Positions 6,528 to 13,603 of a stretch of 41,556 nt of DNA are shown here, in pieces. Position numbers and translations under genes: made by a program. Positions within the stretch are counted from its first letter, which is position 1. Each line of letters starts with the position of its first letter. Source of the DNA: a virus; the IMG/VR virus record IMGVR_UViG_3300046501_000133, positions 1 to 41,556 of that record; one strand, given 5' to 3'. The notes beneath the pieces are model-generated. The model had not been told where the DNA came from, did not search any database, and saw only the letters and a list, made by a program, of their open reading frames with translations.

Positions 6528-7891
6528 TGACGTTCAAGCCGATGTCCAACACGCTGGCTTCCCTTGAAGCCTCCATGCAACCCAAAGCGATCATCAAAGA
6601 TGGCCCTGTTACGTCGAAAGTTACCACAGCGCTTCCACTCAACGCGGACCAGAATGGCGCTGTGTCCGCGATGGAACACTTCATCAACTACGGCGACGAA
6701 GACTTTTTCGTCCTGGAAGGCCCGGCTGGCGTCGGCAAAACCTTCTGCATTAAGGACCTCATCAATCGCCTTCGTGGTCGGATGGTCTTCACCGCTCCGA
6801 CCAACAAGGCTACGAAGGTTCTTCGCAAATCCGTTACGACCGATGATTACAAGCCCGACTGCCGGACCATCTACAGCCTGCTTGGTCTTCGGCTCGAAGC
6901 AAATGGCGAGATTAAGGAACTTGCAGCGCCCGAAGACCCTCTCGACCTTTCGAGATTCCTCGCAGTTGTTGTGGACGAAGGCTCGATGATTAACAAGAAC
7001 TTGATGGGTTACATCGCTGACGCGGCTCGTGACCAAAAAATCCAGTTCATTTTCATGGGTGATCGCTACCAGCTTCCGCCTGTCAAGGAACCTACCTCTC
7101 CGATCTGGACTATCGACGCCGATCGCTACAACCTGACCAAGGTCATGCGGCACGACAATCAGATCCTGGAGCTGGTGACTTACATCCGCAGCAAGATCGG
7201 CCATCCTGCGCCGAACATCGTCATCGGCAGCAACAACGATGGGGACGAGGGCGTCTGGAACATGCGGCAGGTCGAGTTCATTCAGAAGATTCGCGAGTAT
7301 GCTCGAGCCGGCCACTTCTCCCGCCCGGACGCAGCCAAGGCAATTGCATGGCGCAACGTGACCGTCGATCATCTGAACAAGATCATCCGTTCCGAGATCT
7401 TTGACAACACGATGTCCGACTGGTGCGAAGGCGATCGCCTGTCTATGCTCGCCCCGGCCAAGGACCACGAAGGCGAAGACATCGCGCACACCGACGACGA
7501 AGGCGTCGTGACCCGCGTGACCGAAACCTGGCACCCGATGTACGAGCAGTTCATGTGCTACGCCGTGGACGTTACCTTCGATGACAACCACACCGGGACG
7601 ATCTGGTTGCTGCACCCATCAGCCAAGGCCGAGTTCGAGCGCGAATGTGTGCGCATGGCTGGCGAAGCTCGTTCGAATCCGAAGCTCTGGCCGAAGTTCT
7701 GGGGGTTCAAGGATTCGTTCCACTCGGCACGGCACGGCTATGCCATGACCGCACACAGGGCGCAGGGGTCGACCTATGAAACTGTGTTCGTCGACTATCG
7801 CGACATCCTGCTCAACCGCAACCGCAACGAGGCGTTGCAGTGTCTCTACGTGGCGTTCTCGCGCGCGAAGAAACGAGCCTTCGGCGCGTGA
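6527..7891 (+). CDS. Dda/RecD-type DNA helicase
   Basis: A 454-residue superfamily-1 helicase. The start at 6527 overlaps the previous stop (TGATG); a longer upstream frame is a shadow of the previous gene. Walker A GPAGVGKT is at 65-72, Walker B VVVDE at 147-151, motif III GDRYQLPPV at 178-186, and the C-terminal motifs YAMTAHRAQGST (405-416) and YVAFSRAKK (441-449) are intact. Dda/RecD2 helicases move 5' to 3' on single strands and help to start replication or remodel forks. It stands with nuclease, Sak4-like ATPase and polymerase genes, so a role in phage replication or recombination is likely. Confidence 0.9.
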   Translation: MTFKPMSNTLASLEASMQPKAIIKDGPVTSKVTTALPLNADQNGAVSAMEHFINYGDEDFFVLEGPAGVGKTFCIKDLINRLRGRMVFTAPTNKATKVLRKSVTTDDYKPDCRTIYSLLGLRLEANGEIKELAAPEDPLDLSRFLAVVVDEGSMINKNLMGYIADAARDQKIQFIFMGDRYQLPPVKEPTSPIWTIDADRYNLTKVMRHDNQILELVTYIRSKIGHPAPNIVIGSNNDGDEGVWNMRQVEFIQKIREYARAGHFSRPDAAKAIAWRNVTVDHLNKIIRSEIFDNTMSDWCEGDRLSMLAPAKDHEGEDIAHTDDEGVVTRVTETWHPMYEQFMCYAVDVTFDDNHTGTIWLLHPSAKAEFERECVRMAGEARSNPKLWPKFWGFKDSFHSARHGYAMTAHRAQGSTYETVFVDYRDILLNRNRNEALQCLYVAFSRAKKRAFGA

Positions 7892-7927
7892 AGCGCATTG
7901 ATCTACGTCAAACACTGGAACAATTTG

Positions 7928-7936
7928 TGTTACAAT
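7928..7936 (+). promoter_or_regulatory. Extended -10 promoter
   Basis: TGT followed by TACAAT (7931-7936), with no clear -35 box. It lies about 30 bases upstream of the gene at 7967, in the only gap after the helicase. Confidence 0.45.
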
Positions 7937-7966
7937 AACGCATTGTCCACCTGAATGGAGCATAGT

Positions 7967-8203
7967 ATGTCTACCGAACCAACTCAGCAAGAAATTCACG
8001 AACGCTTGGCCGTTTTGCGCGCCAAGTCCCGCGACAACACGATCACCCTGGAAGAGGTGACGGAAGCGATCACACTGATGCGTGCAGGTCGCGTGGTGGC
8101 GGCGGCGACCTCGGCCAAGAGCAAGGCAACCAAGAGCACGGCGGCAGCGAAGAAGAAGCCGGTGGACTCGGATGATCTGCTGAGCCAGCTGGAGGGAATG
8201 TGA
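7967..8203 (+). CDS. Small conserved phage protein with DDLLSQLE tail
   Basis: A 78-residue protein. The ATG at 7967 is six bases after GGAG; an upstream in-frame ATG at 7955 lacks this. Residues 10-45 (a HERLAVLRAK helix, then a LTLEEVTEAITLMRAGR helix-turn-helix-like hairpin) match a pattern seen in many small phage proteins. A Lys/Ala linker then leads to the C-terminal DDLLSQLEGM (69-78), the acidic LL motif shared with three other early proteins. Function unknown. Confidence 0.8.
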   Translation: MSTEPTQQEIHERLAVLRAKSRDNTITLEEVTEAITLMRAGRVVAAATSAKSKATKSTAAAKKKPVDSDDLLSQLEGM

Positions 8204-8397
8204 TGAACGGAAAGCGCGATAACATCGGCATTCACGAGGACGAAATCTGCAATCGTGATGGCTGCGAAGGGAAGCTACAGTTCGAGCGTGGTGGTGATGG
8301 CGACTGCTCGTGCCATATTTCGCCACCATGCGGTAACTGCGTGCGCTCAGTGCTCACCTGCACTGGCTGCGGCGCGGAGCCGGAATACGAGGATTAA
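8203..8397 (+). CDS. Small Cys-rich zinc-finger-like protein
   Basis: A 64-residue protein; the ATG at 8203 overlaps the previous stop (TGATG) and has GGAGGG upstream. It carries eight or so Cys in pairs (CNRDGC, CSCH, CGNC, CTGCG), enough for two zinc sites. Size and pattern suggest a small zinc-ribbon adaptor; no partner is evident. Confidence 0.7.
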   Translation: MNGKRDNIGIHEDEICNRDGCEGKLQFERGGDGDCSCHISPPCGNCVRSVLTCTGCGAEPEYED

Positions 8398-8411
8398 AGC
8401 CTAGTCCGGCA

Positions 8412-8465
8412 AGGGGCTTCGTGCCCCTCTCCAGAACAGGTTTTTCAACAGGACCGCTAGGGTCC
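8412..8465 (+). other. Two hairpins in the 5' leader of the coiled-coil gene
   Basis: AGGGGC (8412-8417) pairs with GCCCCT (8423-8428) over loop TTCGT, and GGACC (8451-8455) pairs with GGTCC (8461-8465). A run of five T (8441-8445) is 12 bases beyond the first stem, so it is at best a weak terminator. The second stem ends 20 bases before the start codon and may shape the leader. Confidence 0.5.
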
Positions 8466-8485
8466 AATAACTAGGGAGCTTTAAA

Positions 8486-8929
8486 ATGGCACGTAAGACT
8501 ATCTCGGAACAACTGTACGAAGCTCGTGACATTATCGGCGAACTGCGTGACCAGATCGAAATTCTGCAAGCGCAGAACACGCAGACCGTCACTGACCTTC
8601 GTGTGGCGGAATCGCAGCTGGATAATGCCGGCAACCGTGAAGCTGCGCGCGCAAAGGAGAATCTCGAGCTGACCGCTAAGCTGAACGATGCTGCAGAAAA
8701 GGTGGCGAAGCTCGAGAAAGAGCTGGAATCAGCCAAGTCGATGAGCAAGTATCATAGCGACGCTCGGACGAAGGCCGAGAGCGAGTTGGAACAACTCCAC
8801 CTGATCCTCGACGGCATCGATGGCGCACCGCTCAAGGAGTACGACAACGGTTACGGCAAGCAGAACCGCACCGTCGTCACTCGCTTGACCGGCACCATCA
8901 TGGCAGTCATGAAAGGGGCCAAGCAATGA
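8486..8929 (+). CDS. Coiled-coil protein
   Basis: A 147-residue protein with TAGGGAG upstream. Residues about 5-105 are a nearly unbroken heptad-like run of Leu, Ala, Glu and Lys, a long coiled coil. The last 40 residues (after ILDGIDGAP) form a short separate domain. No enzyme motif. It is coupled to the nuclease gene by an ATGA overlap, so it may be a partner of that enzyme. Confidence 0.75.
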   Translation: MARKTISEQLYEARDIIGELRDQIEILQAQNTQTVTDLRVAESQLDNAGNREAARAKENLELTAKLNDAAEKVAKLEKELESAKSMSKYHSDARTKAESELEQLHLILDGIDGAPLKEYDNGYGKQNRTVVTRLTGTIMAVMKGAKQ

Positions 8930-9978
8930 CCCGTCCGATGTTCCCCCACACCATCGACTCGACCATTCTGGCTGCGTTCCGGTCGTGCCCGCAGAAGGCC
9001 TTCCGCACCTACGTCCAGCACTGGAAACCGACCAATGAGTCGGTTCATCTGGTTGCCGGCGGTGCGTTCGCCAAGGGAATCGAGGTGGCCCGCCGGGCAT
9101 TCTTCGAAGGCGAGGCCTGCGTCCCCAGCATTTTCTACGCTCCGGGCACGCTGGAATCCGAATGGCAGGAAACCCGCCGCGTCGAGTGGGAAGTGAAGGA
9201 ATGCGAGAAGGGCGACCAGTCCGTTGCCGAAGCACTCGGCGTCAATGCCCTGATCGCCCACTACGGCGACTTCGAATGCCCGGCGGAATCGGCCAAGTCC
9301 ATGGAACGCACGGCCGGCGCGCTGGAATTCTACTTTGCCAACTACCCTCTGGGCATGGACGGAACCTCTCCGATTCTCCTGCCCAATGGCAAGCGCGGCA
9401 TCGAATTCAGCTTCGCCCATCCGCTGCCGGTCAACCACCCGGAAACCGGCATGCCGCTGCTCTACACCGGCCGGTCGGATATGATCGCCGAATTCGCTGG
9501 CGGCACCTATATCTTCGACGAGAAGACCACTTCGCAACTCGGCGCCTCATGGCCGCGCCAGTGGGAAATGCGTAGCCAATTTACCGGCTACGCATGGGCG
9601 GCCGAGCAGGATGGCATCAAGGTAGACGGTGCAATCGTGCGCGGCATCAGCATCCTGAAAACCAAGTACGATACCCTGCAGGCCATCACCTACCGCGGTG
9701 ACTGGGAAGTCGACCGTTGGCTCACCCAGGTCACCCGCGACCTCGAGCGCATGAAGCAGTGCTGGGAAGCGGGCTGGTGGGACTACAACATGGATTCTGC
9801 CTGCGGTGAGTACGGCGGTTGCTCGCTCATGCAGATCTGCAAGTCGAAGGACCCGGAGACCTGGCTCAACGCCAACTTCGAACAGCGCGTCTGGGACCCC
9901 TTGGCACGCAAGCAGGTAACGGTCCAGGAGTGGGAAGAATCCTGGGGGCATAAATCCATCCAACTGGCGCAAGCATGA
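8926..9978 (+). CDS. PD-(D/E)XK nuclease, Cas4/RecB-like
   Basis: A 350-residue nuclease. Active-site pattern: E160 in GIEFSF, D185 in GRSDMI, and DEK at 198-200, the order expected of the RecB/Cas4 family. C21 near the N-terminus and C293, C299 and C305 in the C-terminal part are placed like the four ligands of an iron-sulfur cluster in AddB/Cas4-type nucleases; the spacing is x5 and x5. Such enzymes resect DNA ends as exonucleases. Next to helicase, Sak4-like and polymerase genes it probably makes single strands for annealing or recycles host DNA. Confidence 0.85.
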   Translation: MTRPMFPHTIDSTILAAFRSCPQKAFRTYVQHWKPTNESVHLVAGGAFAKGIEVARRAFFEGEACVPSIFYAPGTLESEWQETRRVEWEVKECEKGDQSVAEALGVNALIAHYGDFECPAESAKSMERTAGALEFYFANYPLGMDGTSPILLPNGKRGIEFSFAHPLPVNHPETGMPLLYTGRSDMIAEFAGGTYIFDEKTTSQLGASWPRQWEMRSQFTGYAWAAEQDGIKVDGAIVRGISILKTKYDTLQAITYRGDWEVDRWLTQVTRDLERMKQCWEAGWWDYNMDSACGEYGGCSLMQICKSKDPETWLNANFEQRVWDPLARKQVTVQEWEESWGHKSIQLAQA

Positions 9979-10307
9979 AATTCATTAAACTGACACTCGC
10001 CACGGGCGAGCCGATTCTGCTCAATGCTGCAGGCATTCGCAGCATTTATCCGGCGACCGGACGACCGACCTATCAAACGCTCGTGTCGATGGGGCTGGAT
10101 GTAGACTACTGTGTTAAGGAAACGTACACCGACGTCCTGGACAAGGTAGCGGAAGTCCACGAATCGCCGAAGCCGGTCGATTCGTCGTCCGTAGCTCAGC
10201 AGATTCGCCAAGCCTTCCGCGACCGCACGAAGGACAAAACGGCATGGGGCCGTAACGAAGCTTGGCGTGAGCTGGACGACGCCATCATTGCAGTAACTAG
10301 CAAGTAA
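9975..10307 (+). CDS. Hypothetical protein with FlbD-like N-terminus
   Basis: A 110-residue protein coupled by ATGA to the nuclease. The first 55 residues (FIKLTLATGEPILLNAAGIR, then a VKETYTDVLDKV segment) have the look of a small beta-domain as in FlbD-like proteins. The last 40 residues are charged and helical. Function unknown. The stop codon lies at the edge of the dyad/terminator at 10309. Confidence 0.7.
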   Translation: MKFIKLTLATGEPILLNAAGIRSIYPATGRPTYQTLVSMGLDVDYCVKETYTDVLDKVAEVHESPKPVDSSSVAQQIRQAFRDRTKDKTAWGRNEAWRELDDAIIAVTSK

Positions 10308-10308
10308 T

Positions 10309-10344
10309 CCCCCGGCAATACCCCGGAGTAATCCGGGGGTTTTT
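10309..10344 (+). terminator. Terminator built from genome-wide dyad, copy 4
   Basis: Left half CCCCCGGCAATAC (10309-10321), spacer CCCGGA (10322-10327), right half GTAATCCGGGGG (10328-10339), then TTTTT (10340-10344). The dyad stem plus T-run is a good rho-independent terminator, and at DNA level it is also one of the nine dyads. Confidence 0.85.
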
Positions 10345-10373
10345 CAACTATTCAGTCACATTGAGGACATGAA

Positions 10374-10532
10374 ATGAAATTACTACATATCGCAAAGGTA
10401 AACGGTCGTTGGTGCTTATTCCACGACCGGGACACCACTAAGACACCTATAAACTCGGCTGCTGACGACCTTCGGTGGGCAATCTTTAAGATTGCGGAGA
10501 AGCTGGCAAAAGACAAGGGGTGGCACAAATGA
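10374..10532 (+). CDS. Small hypothetical protein
   Basis: A 52-residue protein, basic and Trp-containing, with GAGG seven bases upstream of the ATG. A short beta-like start (KLLHIAKVNGRWCLF) is followed by a helix. The stop overlaps the next start by four bases (ATGA), which supports real translation. Confidence 0.7.
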   Translation: MKLLHIAKVNGRWCLFHDRDTTKTPINSAADDLRWAIFKIAEKLAKDKGWHK

Positions 10533-10804
10533 ACCATTCAGATTTCCCCCCAAACTGGCCATCCGTGGCTGGCGGCGACGTCTCCACCCCCAAGCAGCGC
10601 GAGTCCCGCAAGCTCAATTGGGCCAAGTTTATGGTCGACGGCATGGAAGGTGGGCTTGACTTCCTCCTGACCCAAGGTGCTGTCGATCCCTACGCCGAAC
10701 GTCAAGCACGCGACGCCTTCGAAGCGCTCCGCCATTCCATCGCGTTCCAGGAGAAAATGCGGGACATCGAATCTGAGTATCGCCAGCGCTATGGGGTGCT
10801 GTGA
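10529..10804 (+). CDS. Small hypothetical protein
   Basis: A 91-residue protein. The ATG at 10529 is preferred to a GTG at 10520 because of the ATGA overlap and the AAGGGG upstream. It is soluble, with a helical charged C-terminus (ALRHSIAFQEKMRDIESEYR). No family recognised. Confidence 0.75.
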   Translation: MNHSDFPPNWPSVAGGDVSTPKQRESRKLNWAKFMVDGMEGGLDFLLTQGAVDPYAERQARDAFEALRHSIAFQEKMRDIESEYRQRYGVL

Positions 10805-11199
10805 TGATCGGCTACACTGCAGTCTATTTCCTCGCCAACAGGTCCGTTGGCACCTCGCAAATACTTTCCCATATTTACCCGCATTCTGTGGTGTATGTTT
10901 GCCCCACCTGCGGTGAAGCCTGGGGTAGAATATTCATATCCGGCGGCGAATCGCAGTATTGGGAAATGGAACCCACTCCCTGCGAAAAGCATCAACCGTC
11001 CGGAGTGCAGGATTGGGGGCGCGTACCCGGCAGCCTTATCGTCGGCACGGAGATTTCCAAGCGCGATATGCGCGTAACGGCCTGGGGAAGGGCAATCGAA
11101 CACCTCCCCGAAGGGCTTTTAAAACGAGAGTTCGATTTAAACGCAAACTGGTATGAAGGGAAACTGAAAGATGCACAAGAGCCAAATGAAGGATCGTAA
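10804..11199 (+). CDS. Zinc-ribbon-like hypothetical protein
   Basis: A 131-residue protein starting in a TGATG overlap. CPTCGEAWGR (about 33-42) and a later CEKH pair (near 60) can form one zinc site. The sequence is beta-rich before, helical after. It has the look of a small metal-binding phage protein; the role is unknown. Confidence 0.7.
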   Translation: MIGYTAVYFLANRSVGTSQILSHIYPHSVVYVCPTCGEAWGRIFISGGESQYWEMEPTPCEKHQPSGVQDWGRVPGSLIVGTEISKRDMRVTAWGRAIEHLPEGLLKREFDLNANWYEGKLKDAQEPNEGS

Positions 11200-11737
11200 T
11201 CCGGAAATGTTGATGGGCACGGCTGGTGTCAACACGTACGACGGCGCGCAGTGCGGTGGGCAGCTCATGGGGGCTTCGACCCGCAAACCATCTGCCCGCG
11301 AGCAGAAGCAGCTGCAGGAAAAGCGCGCCGCATACGAAGCCGACCTCGTACGCCAGCAAGAGCAAGCCCACCTCGAACGCATCCGCCGCCTGTTCGGCGC
11401 ACTAGGCATCCTGGAAGGCTCCTTCATCGCTCCGATGCTCAGCTTCGGCTCCATCGTCAACGAGCAGATGAACGCCCAAGGCTTCTGGGAATCGGACAAC
11501 TTCGGCGAGAAGATCGCCCTGATCCACTCCGAGCTGTCCGAGGCGCTGGAAGCCGACCGCAAGGACCTGGCATCCGACCACATCGAAGGCTTCACCGGCG
11601 TCGAGGAAGAGCTGGCCGACGTCTTCATCCGCATGATCGATCTGGCAGTGCAGAAGGACCTGCGCCTCGGCGAAGCCATCTTCGCCAAGATGCGTTTCAA
11701 CCTGACCCGGCCGTTCAAGCACGGCAAAGCATACTAA
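11171..11737 (+). CDS. MazG-like nucleotide pyrophosphohydrolase
   Basis: A 188-residue protein. The C-terminal half is an all-alpha NTP pyrophosphohydrolase domain: ELSE (121-124) gives the ExxE pair and EELADV (146-151) the ExxD pair that bind magnesium, followed by KMRFNLTRPF. These enzymes cut NTP/dNTP to NMP and pyrophosphate in the cytoplasm; phage versions may clean modified dNTPs (such as dUTP) or lower alarmone levels. The N-terminal 80 residues are a charged helical extension. The start is uncertain: 11171 overlaps the previous gene by 29 bases; 11186 is the alternative. Confidence 0.8.
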   Translation: MHKSQMKDRNPEMLMGTAGVNTYDGAQCGGQLMGASTRKPSAREQKQLQEKRAAYEADLVRQQEQAHLERIRRLFGALGILEGSFIAPMLSFGSIVNEQMNAQGFWESDNFGEKIALIHSELSEALEADRKDLASDHIEGFTGVEEELADVFIRMIDLAVQKDLRLGEAIFAKMRFNLTRPFKHGKAY

Positions 11738-11761
11738 TCGGCCGCAGAGCCGCAAACCCAA

Positions 11762-11785
11762 GGGGGCTTCGCGCCCCCAAATTTT
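11762..11785 (+). terminator. Hairpin terminator
   Basis: GGGGGC (11762-11767) pairs with GCCCCC (11773-11778) over loop TTCGC, followed by AAATTTT. The T-run is short and delayed, so read-through to the next gene is likely; I see no promoter between it and 11813. Confidence 0.65.
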
Positions 11786-11812
11786 CGTCCATTCACTAGG
11801 AATCAAGTAACC

Positions 11813-12709
11813 ATGAGTACTTATAGCGATAAAGTAGATGCCAAACTCGCCGAGATTGACGCTATCCCTCTTAAGGATAACCTCGACCTCGCTGGCGTCA
11901 ACGTCGTCCTGATGGGACCGGCGGGCACCGGCAAGACCCACGCGATCGGCACGCTGGTCGACGCAGGCGTCGAAGTGTTCTACCTCGCACTCGAACCCGG
12001 CCTGGAATCCCTCCTCGGCTACTACCGCGACCGCAACAAGGAAATCCCGGCCAATCTCCACTGGCATACTGTCGCCGCCCCGAAGGCGTCGTTCCTCGAT
12101 ATGGTCGACTCGGCGCAGAAGATCAACACCCTCTCGCTGGACGCTCTGGCGAAGATGGCCGATCCGAAGCGCTCCAATCACAACCAGTTCATCAGCATCC
12201 TAACCGCGCTGAATGATTTTCCCTGCGACCGTACCGGCCAGAAATTCGGCGCTGTTAACGAATGGACCCCGAAGCGCGCGCTGGTGATCGACGGCCTTGC
12301 AGGTCTGGGCCGTGCAGCTATGTCTCTTGTGGTCGGTGGCAAGCCTGTTAAATCCCAATCCGACTGGGGCATCGCGCAGGACCAAGTCGAGAAGCTGTTG
12401 CGCATGCTGTGCGACAACTGCGCTTGTCACTTCGTCATCCTCGCCCACGTGGAACGCGAAACCGATGCAGTCCTCGGCGGCGTCAAGCTGATGGTCTCGA
12501 CCCTCGGTGCCAAGCTGGCCCCCAAGATCCCTGCCATGTTCTCGGACGTCATCCTGGCCGTTCGCCAAGGCACCAAGTTCCTGTGGGACACCGGCAACAC
12601 CCAAGCCGACCTCAAGACCCGCAACCTCCCGATCAAGTCCGACATCGACCCGTCGTTCGGCCAGATCATCGCCAAGTGGATAGCTCGCGGAGGTAAGCTC
12701 GATGCCTAA
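11813..12709 (+). CDS. Sak4-like RecA-fold ATPase (AAA_24 type)
   Basis: A 298-residue ATPase. Walker A GPAGTGKT is at 35-42 and Walker B LVID at 157-160. The layout (short N-terminus, Walker A followed by a VFYLALEPG segment, later an HFVILAHVERE segment and a VSTLGAKLAPKIP stretch) is that of phage Sak4/AAA_24 proteins, which promote single-strand annealing with the phage ssDNA-binding protein. The gene at 13154 is a good partner candidate. It overlaps the next small gene by eight bases. Confidence 0.8.
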   Translation: MSTYSDKVDAKLAEIDAIPLKDNLDLAGVNVVLMGPAGTGKTHAIGTLVDAGVEVFYLALEPGLESLLGYYRDRNKEIPANLHWHTVAAPKASFLDMVDSAQKINTLSLDALAKMADPKRSNHNQFISILTALNDFPCDRTGQKFGAVNEWTPKRALVIDGLAGLGRAAMSLVVGGKPVKSQSDWGIAQDQVEKLLRMLCDNCACHFVILAHVERETDAVLGGVKLMVSTLGAKLAPKIPAMFSDVILAVRQGTKFLWDTGNTQADLKTRNLPIKSDIDPSFGQIIAKWIARGGKLDA

Positions 12710-12827
12710 TCCTCGGCGCCACCGCTTGGGCGACTACGCCATCGCCACGATGAAGCCAATCTTGGTCGGAGCCCTGCTCATCTTCGTCGGCTTCACCCTC
12801 GCAGACTTTCTCGGAGTATGGCCATGA
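12702..12827 (+). CDS. Small single-span membrane protein
   Basis: A 41-residue frame, ATG at 12702 inside the end of the previous gene, stop at 12825-12827 overlapping the next start (ATGA). After a basic start (NPRRHR) residues about 18-35 are hydrophobic (MKPILVGALLIFVGFTLA), one membrane span with the N-terminus likely inside. The tight double overlap supports it as a real gene. Function unknown. Confidence 0.6.
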   Translation: MPNPRRHRLGDYAIATMKPILVGALLIFVGFTLADFLGVWP

Positions 12828-13042
12828 GTGGATCAGGTAAACGCATCGAAGACTTCTTCGCGTCCGGTGACGAATTCGAAGAAATGCTCTCGTCAGCCGA
12901 GCGTGACGCCAACACCTCTTACGCGGTCACGGCATGCCAGAAATGGCGGCAAACCTGGGAGAACCACGGCATGCGCGCTTATATGTCCAATCAACAGTAT
13001 GCGAACCTGCGCCTCATGGCAGGATTCTCGCTCGACGATTAA
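12824..13042 (+). CDS. Small hypothetical protein
   Basis: A 72-residue acidic protein. The ATG at 12824 is seven bases after GGAG, whereas the ATG at 12818 is too close to it. Helical; ends in AGFSLDD. No family recognised. It is the last gene before the promoter pair at 13061-13130. Confidence 0.7.
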   Translation: MSGSGKRIEDFFASGDEFEEMLSSAERDANTSYAVTACQKWRQTWENHGMRAYMSNQQYANLRLMAGFSLDD

Positions 13043-13060
13043 AGCGATTCACGAAATTGA

Positions 13061-13089
13061 TTGACGGCTGATTTCCTAGCCGCAACAAT
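13061..13089 (+). promoter_or_regulatory. Sigma70-like promoter
   Basis: TTGACG (13061-13066), 17-base spacer, AACAAT (13084-13089). The first 11 bases, ATTGACGGCTG, are the same as in the promoter at 1643. Confidence 0.6.
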
Positions 13090-13106
13090 GTAATCCTCAA
13101 CGCCAA

Positions 13107-13130
13107 GCCGCCGGGCTTATAATCGGCGGC
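13107..13130 (+). promoter_or_regulatory. Consensus -10 box inside a palindrome
   Basis: A perfect TATAAT (13118-13123) lies inside the inverted repeat GCCGCCG (13107-13113) and CGGCGGC (13124-13130). No good -35 box is 17 bases upstream, so it may need an activator, or the palindrome may be an operator. The gene at 13154 begins 31 bases further on. Confidence 0.5.
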
Positions 13131-13153
13131 ACCCCAAAACTAAGGAGTTTCAT

Positions 13154-13603
13154 ATGTCTTTCGATCCGCAGAGCTTCCTCGATATGTCCGTTGAAGGCGA
13201 AAACTCGACCGTCAGTATCCCGGTGCCGGTCGGCGAGTACGTGGCTGTTGCCGAGAAAGTGGATGTGCGTCAGTGGACCGGCAAGCACGATCCGACCAAG
13301 TCCGGCCTGACCCTGGAAGTGTTCTGGAACATCGACGACGCGAACGTCAAGGAACTGCTCGGCCGCGACAAGATCACCGTCAAGCAAGGCATCATGCTGG
13401 ACCTGACCGAATCCGGCGGCCTGGACATGGGCAAGGGTCGCAACGTTTCCCTCGGCAAGCTGCGCGCCGCCCTGGACCTGAACAACCCCGGTCAAGCCTT
13501 CTCGTTCAACCAGATCCCCGGCCGCGTCGCCAAGATCGCCGTCAAGCATCGCATCGCCGACGAGAACATCTACCCGGAAGTCGGCGCCGTCGCCAAGATG
13601 TAA
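13154..13603 (+). CDS. Probable ssDNA-binding-type protein (unproven)
   Basis: A 149-residue protein with AAGGAG seven bases before the ATG. The beta-rich middle (VPVGEYVAVAEKVDVRQW, later LTLEVFWNIDD) suggests an OB-like fold of the kind seen in phage DUF669-like or ssDNA-binding proteins. It has no long acidic tail, unlike typical SSB. Its strong promoters, high-expression codon use and position after the Sak4-like gene fit a protein needed in bulk to coat DNA. The call is by context and pattern only; a structural or nuclease-inhibitor role is not excluded. Confidence 0.5.
   Translation: MSFDPQSFLDMSVEGENSTVSIPVPVGEYVAVAEKVDVRQWTGKHDPTKSGLTLEVFWNIDDANVKELLGRDKITVKQGIMLDLTESGGLDMGKGRNVSLGKLRAALDLNNPGQAFSFNQIPGRVAKIAVKHRIADENIYPEVGAVAKM

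Noticed and set aside
8382-8391. CCGGAATAC half-site at the end of the Cys-rich gene
   Set aside because: The right half is missing after six bases.
11189-11199. GTAATCCGG half-site
   Set aside because: No AATAC-type half six bases upstream; counted as chance.
12446-12461. Second CACGTG with GGAAC, resembling half of a parS
   Set aside because: Only 12 of 16 bases fit and it codes for AHVERE in the Sak4-like gene.
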